Shown one piece after another: positions 1-4,865 of a DNA stretch of 6,237 bases (positions are counted from its first letter, which is position 1; each line of letters opens with the position of its first letter). The stretch covers positions 1-6,237 of the forward strand of contig DATBFY010000406.1 of the NCBI GenBank assembly GCA_036558265.1. Direction: 5' to 3'. The notes under the pieces were generated by a model that saw only the letters and a program-made list of their open reading frames with translations, did not search any database and was not told the origin of the DNA. Origin of the DNA: RYN-433 sp036558265 (GTDB taxonomy: Bacteria > Planctomycetota > Phycisphaerae > Tepidisphaerales > Tepidisphaeraceae). The position numbers were made by a program, and so were the translations under genes.

Positions 1-444
1 GCGCATGGCGAGATAGCCCTGCGTGACGTCCATCGTGGCGCGGGTGACCAGGAGTTGCCGAGGCGCGCCCTTGACGCTGGCCGCGCGGTCCAGCGGCGTG
101 CCGTTGGCGAACAGGGGGGCGGCCTTGTCCGGTTTGTCCACCAGTTGATACGCCAGCGCCAGGCCGTGGAGAAGGGCCAGATGTTCCGGGCTACCCACCT
201 GCGCGGTCTTGCCGCGCATCTTCCGATCGAAGATCTGCCGTGCGTCGAGCAGGGCGTCGAGGGCGGCATTGTACTCGCCCGCCGCCAGCGCGTTCGTCCC
301 CTGCTGGAGCAGGGAATTGAACAGCTCGCGGGCACGCGTCGATTCGTCCGCTTGCGGGCTGGCCGGTCCAGCGGCCAGCACGCGAAGCGGCAATGATGCC
401 CCCAGAACAAGAACGAGGATTGAACCGATCGTGCGGGTCGACAT
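1..444 (-). CDS. Secreted TPR-like protein, C-terminal part outside the window
   Basis: The first 148 codons of a minus-strand gene start at the ATG at 444-442 and are open to the left edge, so the C-terminus is missing. The N-terminus looks like a Sec signal peptide: a short basic start (MSTRTIGS), a hydrophobic core at about residues 8-20 and a likely cleavage site around VLA-AG (residues 22-26). The mature part is helical and alanine-rich. Residues about 48-73 (NALAAGEYNAALDALL and what follows) fit the tetratricopeptide pattern of Gly-x-Tyr-x-x-Ala, and residues about 90-112 (LHGLALAYQ, then DKAAPLF) look like a second, weaker repeat. TPRs bind other proteins or peptides, so an envelope or periplasmic scaffold role is likely, but the partner is unknown. 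A purine-rich AGAGGGG lies 3 nt before the ATG and supports this start. The gene is divergent from the isomerase at 658. The reading frame and secretion are fairly sure, the TPR call moderately so. Confidence 0.72.
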   Translation of the reverse strand, partial: MSTRTIGSILVLVLGASLPLRVLAAGPASPQADESTRARELFNSLLQQGTNALAAGEYNAALDALLDARQIFDRKMRGKTAQVGSPEHLALLHGLALAYQLVDKPDKAAPLFANGTPLDRAASVKGAPRQLLVTRATMDVTQGYLAMR

Positions 445-494
445 ATGCCCCTCTGCTTCGCCTTCGATTGAAATACGGATTCGATTCGACGAGT

Positions 495-511
495 TACATC
501 ATCTCGATGTA
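495..511. repeat. Small inverted repeat TACATC-N5-GATGTA in the divergent intergenic region
   Basis: Two perfect 6-nt arms, at 495-500 and 506-511, flank a 5-nt spacer (atctc). It lies between the candidate minus-strand promoter and the TPR start codon, so it could be an operator half-site pair or a leader hairpin. A 6-bp arm is also expected by chance now and then, so the functional reading is weak. Confidence 0.25.
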
Positions 512-541
512 CTGCAGAACGTCGCTGGAGTTGGACGAGCG

Positions 542-570
542 AGGATACTCCGGGTTTCCAATCCGAGCAA
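542..570 (-). promoter_or_regulatory. Candidate sigma70-type promoter for the TPR gene
   Basis: On the minus strand a -35-like TTGCTC (570-565) is followed after 17 bp by a -10-like TATCCT (547-542). The matches to consensus are 3/6 and 4/6, so only the position and exact spacing support it. It would give a leader of about 90 nt for the gene starting at 444. Confidence 0.22.
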
Positions 571-572
571 TG

Positions 573-586
573 TGGGCCTGAATTGA
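573..586 (+). repeat. 14-nt element TGGGCCTGAATTGA, copy 1 (upstream of isomerase)
   Basis: This sequence recurs with one change (TGGGTCTGAATTGA) at 4736-4749. Both copies lie on the same strand upstream of a plus-strand gene, 85 and 130 bp from the respective start codons. Copy 1 overlaps the -35 hexamer TTGACA. Confidence 0.5.
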
Positions 587-611
587 CATTCCGCCCGGCG
601 GGCGTTCTGAT
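583..611 (+). promoter_or_regulatory. Candidate sigma70 promoter for the sugar isomerase gene
   Basis: A perfect -35 TTGACA at 583-588 is followed by a 17-bp spacer and TCTGAT at 606-611, which matches 4/6 of the TATAAT consensus. Transcription would start around 618, leaving a leader of about 40 nt before the ATG at 658. The -35 sits at the end of a 14-nt sequence that recurs upstream of cstA. This is the best promoter-like pair in the window, but it was found by eye and the phylum's consensus may differ. Confidence 0.4.
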
Positions 612-642
612 GACCCGCGTTACTCGTTTGAATCGCCAATCC

Positions 643-650
643 GAGGAGGA
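643..650 (+). promoter_or_regulatory. Strong Shine-Dalgarno sequence deciding the isomerase start
   Basis: GAGGAGGA ends 7 nt before the ATG at 658. It selects that ATG over the in-frame upstream TTG at 583 and ATG at 610, which would add 25 or 16 residues absent from the family. Confidence 0.85.
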
Positions 651-657
651 TTTTCAC

Positions 658-1683
658 ATGGCGCGTGCGGTTACGCTGTTCACCGGGCAGTGGGCGGACC
701 TGCCCTTTGAGACGATCTGTCAGAAGGCCAAGAGCTTCGGGTACGACGGCGTCGAGCTGGCGACCTGGGGCGATCACTTCGAGGTGGACAAGGCGCTCAA
801 GGACAAGGGCTACTGCAAGCAGCGGTGGGAGGTCCTCCGCGACAACGGCCTGCAGTGCCTGGCGATCAGCGCGCACCTCGTGGGCCAGGCGATTTGCGAC
901 AACATCGACGAGCGGCACAAGAGCATCCTCCCGCCCGAGGTCTGGGGCGACGGCGAGCCCGAGGGCGTGCGGAAGCGCGCCACCGCCCGGATGAAGGACA
1001 CCGCCAAGGCCATGCGCAAGTTCCGCGACGCCGCGCCGGACAAGATCGCGTTTCCGGCCGTGGTGAACGGCTTCACCGGCTCGTCCGTCTGGCACAGCAT
1101 CTACGCGTTCCCGCCAACGGATCAGAAGTACTGGCAGAAGGGCTTCGACGACTTCGCCAAGCGCTTCGCTCCGATCCTGGACGAGTTCGACAAGCAGGAC
1201 GTGAACTTCGGCCTGGAGGTGCACCCGACGGAGATCGCCTTCGACACCGCCAGCGCGCAGCGGGCCGTCGAGGCCGTCAAAGGTCACAAGCGCTTCGGCT
1301 TCAACTACGACCCGTCCCACCTGGGATACCAGGGCGTGGATTACGTGAAGTTCATCCGCACGTTCCCGGACCGCATCTATCACGTTCACATGAAGGACGT
1401 GTGGTGGGGCCACGGCGACGGCACGGTGGGCGTCTTTGGCGGGCACACGACCTTCGCCGACCCGAGGCGGTACTGGGATTTCCGCTCGCTGGGCCACGGC
1501 GACATCAACTTCGAGGAGATCATCGTCGCGCTCAACGACGTGAAGTACAACGGCCCGCTGAGCGTGGAGTGGGAGGACAGCCGCATGGACCGCGAGCACG
1601 GCGCCACCGAGGCGGCGGCGTTCGTGAAGAAGGCCGATTTCAAGCCGTCGTCGATCGCGTTTGATGCGCAGTTCGATCGGTAA
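658..1683 (+). CDS. Sugar phosphate isomerase/epimerase (xylose-isomerase-like TIM barrel)
   Basis: This 341-residue cytoplasmic protein belongs to the AP-endonuclease-2/xylose-isomerase-like TIM-barrel superfamily (COG1082), whose members isomerise, epimerise or dehydrate sugars at a divalent metal. The metal ligands can be placed at the ends of the barrel strands: E187 in GLEVHP, D218 in NYDPSH, H244 in YHVHMKD and E304 in LSVEWED. H189, H221 and K246 are further probable active-site residues. The opening VTLFTGQWADLP, the DIDERHKSILP-like segment, GFTGSSVWH at 138-146, and DFRSLGHGDINFEE followed by EWEDSRMDREHGA near the C-terminus mark a conserved subgroup that I recall from actinobacteria and planctomycetes and that is usually annotated only at family level. 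The length suits that subgroup. The substrate cannot be read from the sequence, and a related role such as inosose dehydratase cannot be excluded. The gene appears monocistronic, with a strong Shine-Dalgarno and candidate promoter upstream and a convergent neighbour downstream. Confidence 0.9.
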   Translation: MARAVTLFTGQWADLPFETICQKAKSFGYDGVELATWGDHFEVDKALKDKGYCKQRWEVLRDNGLQCLAISAHLVGQAICDNIDERHKSILPPEVWGDGEPEGVRKRATARMKDTAKAMRKFRDAAPDKIAFPAVVNGFTGSSVWHSIYAFPPTDQKYWQKGFDDFAKRFAPILDEFDKQDVNFGLEVHPTEIAFDTASAQRAVEAVKGHKRFGFNYDPSHLGYQGVDYVKFIRTFPDRIYHVHMKDVWWGHGDGTVGVFGGHTTFADPRRYWDFRSLGHGDINFEEIIVALNDVKYNGPLSVEWEDSRMDREHGATEAAAFVKKADFKPSSIAFDAQFDR

Positions 1684-1765
1684 GGCGAAAACGAAAAACG
1701 AGAAGGCGAGAAACGTAAACGGTGCCGGCCCTGACGGGATCGACGACGTTTTCGGTTTTCTCTTC
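1684..1765. terminator. Imperfect inverted repeat between convergent genes, possible bidirectional terminator
   Basis: Just after the isomerase stop is a purine tract rich in GAAAAC and GAGAA (about 1684-1720). The matching pyrimidine tract CGTTTTCGGTTTTCTCTTC lies at about 1747-1765. GAAAACGAAAAACG on the left pairs with CGTTTTCGGTTTTC on the right with two single-base bulges, across a loop of about 45 nt. The left tract also contains an imperfect direct repeat starting GGCGA at 1684 and 1705. The placement between two convergent stop codons suits a shared terminator, but the stem is A/T-heavy and the loop long, so it is not a classic intrinsic terminator. Confidence 0.3.
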
Positions 1766-1788
1766 GTGCCCTTCGCGTGCTTCGTGGT
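1762..1788. repeat. Three tandem 9-nt units CTTCGTGNN/CTTCGCGTG
   Basis: Three back-to-back 9-nt units are visible: CTTCGTGCC (1762-1770), CTTCGCGTG (1771-1779) and CTTCGTGGT (1780-1788). The array ends 5 bp before the dehydrogenase stop codon. From memory, similar CTTCGTG-type runs occur in gaps between genes of soil and aquatic bacteria, but I cannot confirm that here. The role is unknown; it may belong to the same structure as the adjacent inverted repeat. Confidence 0.55.
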
Positions 1789-1793
1789 TTAAT

Positions 1794-2777
1794 TCAAATC
1801 ACTCGGTCCGCGAGTTGCTGTCCTCTTGTGAACCGCTCGAAGTTCGCCAGGAAATGCCTCACGAGCCGATGAAACTCATCATGATGCCCGCCCGCGGTGT
1901 GCGGCGTGATATGACAGTTGGGCGCCGTCCACAGCGGGTGATCGGCAGGCAGAGGTTCGGGGTCGGTCACGTCCAGCCATGCGGCGGCGATCCGATGTGA
2001 TTGCAGCGCTTGCAATAATGCCGGTTGATCCACCGTGCTGCCCCGGCCGATGTTATAAAATGCCGCCTCGCGATTCATGAGCGCGAACCGCTCCGCCGAC
2101 ATGAACGCCTTGGTCGCCCCGCCACCCGGCAGCACGCTGACCACGTGGTCCGCGTGCGGAAGATACTGATCCAATTCCGATTCCGCGACGGTCTTGACCG
2201 GCTCCTCGCCGGTGGGCTTGCGCCGCACGGCGACGACGTCGCAATCGAACGGGATCAAGAGATCCACCAGCCGGCGCGCGATCGCCCCGAAGGAAAGGAT
2301 CAGCACCTTCTGGCCCGTCAGCAATCGCGACGCACGTCGGATCGCGTTGGCGGGCCACCCCTTGTCGCTTCGCTGGTTCTCAACGCTCGCGGCAAGCTGC
2401 CGGCACTGCGCCAGGATCATCGCCAGCGCGTGCTGGGCGCACGGATCCTCGTAGACGCTCGAGCTGTTCGTCAGCGCTGCGCCGCGGGCGCGGAGGGAGG
2501 CCCGGAGATCGTCGCGGTCATAACGATCCCAGCCCGCGCTCGTGAGATGGGCCCATTTGAGTTTCGGGGCAGACAGGAGCGAGCCCGGATCGGGCTGGCC
2601 AAAGGCGACATCGGCTGAGTCGATTGCCGGATCATGGCCCGACGCGGCGAGATTCGATTTCGTCGTCGATTGCGAGAAGACGACCTCGTTGCCCGCCAGC
2701 GAATCCCTCAGCAGCGCATTGGCGGACTCGTCGGGGAACAGTTGGTTGACGAAGACGGTCAGCTTGTCCTGGCTCAT
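1794..2777 (-). CDS. D-2-hydroxyacid dehydrogenase, NAD(P)-dependent
   Basis: This 327-residue cytoplasmic oxidoreductase of the D-2-hydroxyacid dehydrogenase family reduces a 2-keto acid such as glyoxylate or hydroxypyruvate to the D-2-hydroxy acid, or does the reverse. The catalytic triad is clear: R245 in YNIGRGSTVD, E274 in TDPEPLP and H293 in ITPHTAGG. The substrate-binding region includes LTSAGWDRYD (78-87), and YEDPCAQHALAMILA (109-123) matches the helix before the nucleotide domain. The Rossmann loop at 162-167 reads SFGAIA instead of the usual GxGxxG. After the second strand there is VAVRRKP (182-188) instead of an acidic residue, which suggests NADPH preference. Full length is normal for the family. 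The start ATG lies 13 bp after the PAQR stop with only a weak GAG upstream, which suggests translation coupled to that gene. It is the last gene of a three-gene minus-strand unit. The substrate is not determinable. Confidence 0.92.
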   Translation of the reverse strand: MSQDKLTVFVNQLFPDESANALLRDSLAGNEVVFSQSTTKSNLAASGHDPAIDSADVAFGQPDPGSLLSAPKLKWAHLTSAGWDRYDRDDLRASLRARGAALTNSSSVYEDPCAQHALAMILAQCRQLAASVENQRSDKGWPANAIRRASRLLTGQKVLILSFGAIARRLVDLLIPFDCDVVAVRRKPTGEEPVKTVAESELDQYLPHADHVVSVLPGGGATKAFMSAERFALMNREAAFYNIGRGSTVDQPALLQALQSHRIAAAWLDVTDPEPLPADHPLWTAPNCHITPHTAGGHHDEFHRLVRHFLANFERFTRGQQLADRVI

Positions 2778-2790
2778 GATCTCAGCGTCT

Positions 2791-3474
2791 TTAAAGCGGC
2801 GCGCCCGTGCAGTAAAGCAGGATGCCCAGGAAATGACACCCGCTCCCCCCGAGCACCAGCACGTGCCACGCCGCGTGGAAATACCGGATCCGGTGATCCA
2901 GGCTGAAGAAGATCAAACCGCCCGTGTAGCACACGCCCCCCGCCACCAGCCATGCCTGCAGGGGCACCGGCAGCGCGGTCGTCAGCGGTCGCGCCGCCAG
3001 GATCGGCAGCCAGCCGAGCACCAGGTACAGTCCCGCCGACACCGCCCCCAGGTTCACCCGGTGACAGAAAACCGCCTTCGACGCGAACCCGAACAGCGCA
3101 ACCCCCCAGATCGCCGCGTGCAGGATCCACCAGGGCCCGTTGCGCAGCCAGGCAAAAGCGATCGACGTCCACGATCCGGCGATGAACAGGAAGATCAGCG
3201 CCTGATCCGCCGTGCGACAGACGTGCTGTGGCCGCGGCCGGCGGACGACGTGCGACAGCGTCGAGGCCGCATACGTCGCCAGCAGCGTCGTCGCGTAGAG
3301 CGCGCACCCCCAGATCTCCCAGGCCCCGCCATGCCGCCAGGCCGAGACGAGCAGGGCGGCGGCCCCGGCGAGCGCGCCCGCCAGACCCAGCGCGTGCGTC
3401 GCGGCGTTGACGTGCTCCTCGTCAAACGTCCGGGCCGCTGCGTTGGAACTCAGGCGCGACACGCGCGGCATCAT
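2791..3474 (-). CDS. Hemolysin III / PAQR family membrane protein
   Basis: This 227-residue integral membrane protein has about seven hydrophobic segments (near 25-47, 53-74, 88-109, 112-135, 141-163, 172-191 and 198-222), as in the HlyIII branch of the PAQR superfamily, which includes the adiponectin receptors. The family signature is complete: EEHVNAATHALG at 19-30, S71-x3-H75, D90 in ADQALIFLFIAGSW, and H200-x3-H204 with H214 in the last helix. In structurally known PAQR proteins the first histidine, the aspartate and the HxxxH pair bind zinc at a lipid-hydrolase-like site. Despite the name, most bacterial members are not proven haemolysins; they are linked to membrane lipid or energy homeostasis. 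Two adjacent ATGs (3474 and 3471) could start it, and no clear Shine-Dalgarno precedes them. The gene lies 42 bp after an acyl-ACP desaturase and 13 bp before the dehydrogenase, probably in one transcript. Confidence 0.92.
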   Translation of the reverse strand: MMPRVSRLSSNAAARTFDEEHVNAATHALGLAGALAGAAALLVSAWRHGGAWEIWGCALYATTLLATYAASTLSHVVRRPRPQHVCRTADQALIFLFIAGSWTSIAFAWLRNGPWWILHAAIWGVALFGFASKAVFCHRVNLGAVSAGLYLVLGWLPILAARPLTTALPVPLQAWLVAGGVCYTGGLIFFSLDHRIRYFHAAWHVLVLGGSGCHFLGILLYCTGAPL

Positions 3475-3516
3475 AGCCCGGACCAGCGGCGCGGAAAGCC
3501 CCCCGGCCGCGTCGCC

Positions 3517-4515
3517 TCAGGCCCGGCGGTCGAAGATCCAACTGAACGAAACGGGTGGCTGTCGGGCGGCGGTGTCGGCGATCTGGGCGGCCATTTCGCG
3601 GCACCGCTCGGCATGTCGGCAGACGAAATCCTGCGCGCGGGCGGCCTTCCCGCCCACGGTGCGGCCGGCCAGGTTCCACGTCTTCACCAGGTGCTCCACG
3701 ATGTCCGCGTAGTCGTTGACCGTGTAAACGCCCAGCCGCTGCGCCACCGCCGCGAAGTGGTCGAACAGGTCCGGATCCTTCCCGTCGAACATCAGCCGGC
3801 CCGGCATCGCGATCACGCGCCGGAACATCGACATGATCGTCACCAGGCCCCCCGCGGGGTCCTGGTCCAGCACCTTTCCCATCATCGTCGTGTAGAACGC
3901 CTCGTGGCGAGCCTCGTCGCCGGCGATCCGCTGGCAGATCTTCGCCAGCGCCGCGTCACCTTCGCGATTGGCCAGCTTGCCGACGTTGGCGTGCGACACC
4001 TTGGTCGCCCGCTCCTGGAACGCGGTGTAGACCAGGCCGCCATAAAGATCCGGATACGACCGCGCGTTGAAGCCGTTGTTGAGCAGGTGGTGAACCGTCA
4101 CCTCGACCGCGCGCATGTCCACCCGGCCAGTCAGACGAAGGTAAGCGTTGAGCAGGTCCCCGTGGCGGTTCTCCTCGCTCGTCCAACCGCGCAGCCACCT
4201 GGCCCAGGGGCGCTCCTCGGTGCCCGTGAAATCCTCGGCCAGGATGTTCAGGGAAACCGAATAACTCGGCAGCGCCTCCTCGGTCACCATGTCGGCGACC
4301 AGCACCACAAGCACGGGGTCGGAGAGGGCGCGGGCCGGCTCGCGCAAACGCTCCACCTGTTCGCGCCAGTCTTCCGCCGTCAGGTCGGGGAGGTAATCGG
4401 TGGGTTGCCAGGCCTTGTCAATCGGTGCAAGAAAGGTGAGATTTTCGCCGACGGCGGTTTCGAGGCCGCGAAGGACCTCACGTTGGATGGGGGGATCGTC
4501 GATACCGCGGTCCAA
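3517..4515 (-). CDS. Soluble acyl-[acyl-carrier-protein] desaturase (diiron)
   Basis: This 332-residue soluble desaturase uses ferredoxin, O2 and a diiron centre to place a cis double bond in an ACP-bound fatty acid. All six iron ligands known from the castor stearoyl-ACP Δ9 desaturase can be placed with a constant offset of 28: E79 in TEEALPSY, E115 and H118 in TSEENRHGDLL, E168 in FQERATKVSH, and E201 and H204 in GDEARHEAFY. The castor-like FDHFAAVAQRLGVYT (251-265), DYADI and the terminal FSWIFDR are also kept. There is no transit peptide, as expected in a bacterium. The protein starts with TTG at 4515; AAAGGTGA sits 4 nt upstream, and no ATG or GTG in the first codons suits better. It heads a minus-strand unit with a PAQR membrane protein and a dehydrogenase. 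The family is certain; the double-bond position and chain length are inferred only by similarity. Confidence 0.95.
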   Translation of the reverse strand: MDRGIDDPPIQREVLRGLETAVGENLTFLAPIDKAWQPTDYLPDLTAEDWREQVERLREPARALSDPVLVVLVADMVTEEALPSYSVSLNILAEDFTGTEERPWARWLRGWTSEENRHGDLLNAYLRLTGRVDMRAVEVTVHHLLNNGFNARSYPDLYGGLVYTAFQERATKVSHANVGKLANREGDAALAKICQRIAGDEARHEAFYTTMMGKVLDQDPAGGLVTIMSMFRRVIAMPGRLMFDGKDPDLFDHFAAVAQRLGVYTVNDYADIVEHLVKTWNLAGRTVGGKAARAQDFVCRHAERCREMAAQIADTAARQPPVSFSWIFDRRA

Positions 4516-4519
4516 AGAT

Positions 4520-4527
4520 TCACCTTT
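4520..4527 (-). promoter_or_regulatory. Shine-Dalgarno supporting a TTG start for the desaturase
   Basis: On the minus strand AAAGGTGA (4527-4520) precedes TTG (4515-4513) by 4 nt. The frame is open upstream to a TAG at 4593-4591, but no other start in that stretch has a comparable ribosome site. A TTG start usually lowers the initiation rate. Confidence 0.65.
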
Positions 4528-4573
4528 ACGGAGTTGAGGGCATGGGTCTTGAGGGCTAAGGAATCGCGGAACT

Positions 4574-4602
4574 ATCGTAGGTGCGATCCACTAATGCCGC
4601 AA
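4574..4602 (-). promoter_or_regulatory. Weak candidate promoter for the desaturase operon
   Basis: On the minus strand TTGCGG (4602-4597) and TACGAT (4579-4574) are separated by 17 bp, matching consensus at 3/6 and 4/6. This would leave a leader of about 50 nt before the TTG start. It is the best spaced pair in this part of the divergent region, but the evidence is thin. Confidence 0.2.
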
Positions 4603-4735
4603 CGCGGAATGACAATCAAGCACCAGTTGCGTGTTCTTTCCCGCGTTGTGCTCGGTGACACCCGACCGACCATCGCGCGGCGGGTCAACACGAACCGGCC
4701 GGAAAGCTCTCCGACCAGCGCCGGGCGGACGGATT

Positions 4736-4749
4736 TGGGTCTGAATTGA
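4736..4749 (+). repeat. 14-nt element TGGGTCTGAATTGA, copy 2 (upstream of cstA)
   Basis: Thirteen of 14 positions match copy 1 at 573-586, the difference being a C-to-T transition. Downstream, both copies run into CCCGG-containing sequence (594-598 and 4751-4755). It could be a shared regulator site or a dispersed short repeat. Confidence 0.5.
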
Positions 4750-4850
4750 GCCCGGACCAGAATCGAATGCGGACACGATAACGGTAGCGAGAAACTCGCC
4801 AAAGATGAATGGAGAAGTATATTTCCGCATGGAGTAGGGGACTTGTTGTC

Positions 4851-4856
4851 GAGGAG
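4851..4856 (+). promoter_or_regulatory. Shine-Dalgarno of cstA
   Basis: GAGGAG ends 9 nt before the ATG at 4866. The in-frame TGA at 4857-4859 lies directly after it, so translation cannot begin further upstream and the short N-terminus of this CstA is real. A second in-frame ATG at 4875 is less well placed. Confidence 0.7.
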
Positions 4857-4865
4857 TGATCAACG

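Larger units (their letters stand above)
4516..4865. other. 350-bp divergent intergenic region between desaturase and cstA
   Basis: There is no convincing gene here. Open frames exist on the minus strand, but they lack family resemblance and a good ribosome site. The region holds a weak minus-strand promoter pair (4574-4602), a CCGGCCGG palindrome near 4696-4703, copy 2 of the 14-nt element (4736-4749), a small GCGAG-AAA-CTCGC inverted repeat (4787-4799) and a TATATT (4818-4823) that could be a cstA -10 but has no good -35. It is long enough for regulation of both flanking genes. No tRNA, riboswitch or leader peptide was recognised. Confidence 0.5.

Noticed and set aside
592..604. Palindromic CGCCCGGCGGGCG near the isomerase promoter
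   Set aside because: Six-nt arms around a single base in GC-rich DNA are expected by chance; as RNA only a 5-bp stem with a 3-nt loop forms, and it lies in the promoter spacer without a U-tract.
583..657. A 25-residue N-terminal extension of the isomerase starting at TTG 583 or ATG 610
   Set aside because: The extension lacks family similarity, while GAGGAGGA is 7 nt before the ATG at 658 and the protein from there starts like its relatives.
499..1599. A 366-codon minus-strand open frame
   Set aside because: It is antisense to the isomerase gene, with Val/Leu/Ala/Arg-rich shadow composition and no recognisable domain.
1722..2000. A 92-codon plus-strand frame starting in the convergent gap
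   Set aside because: Most of it is antisense to the dehydrogenase C-terminus, and its unique part is the tandem repeat.
2542..4749. A 735-codon open frame on the plus strand, Arg/Pro/His-rich
   Set aside because: It lies antisense to three clearly recognised minus-strand genes, has no domain resemblance and a composition typical of the reverse frame of GC-rich genes.
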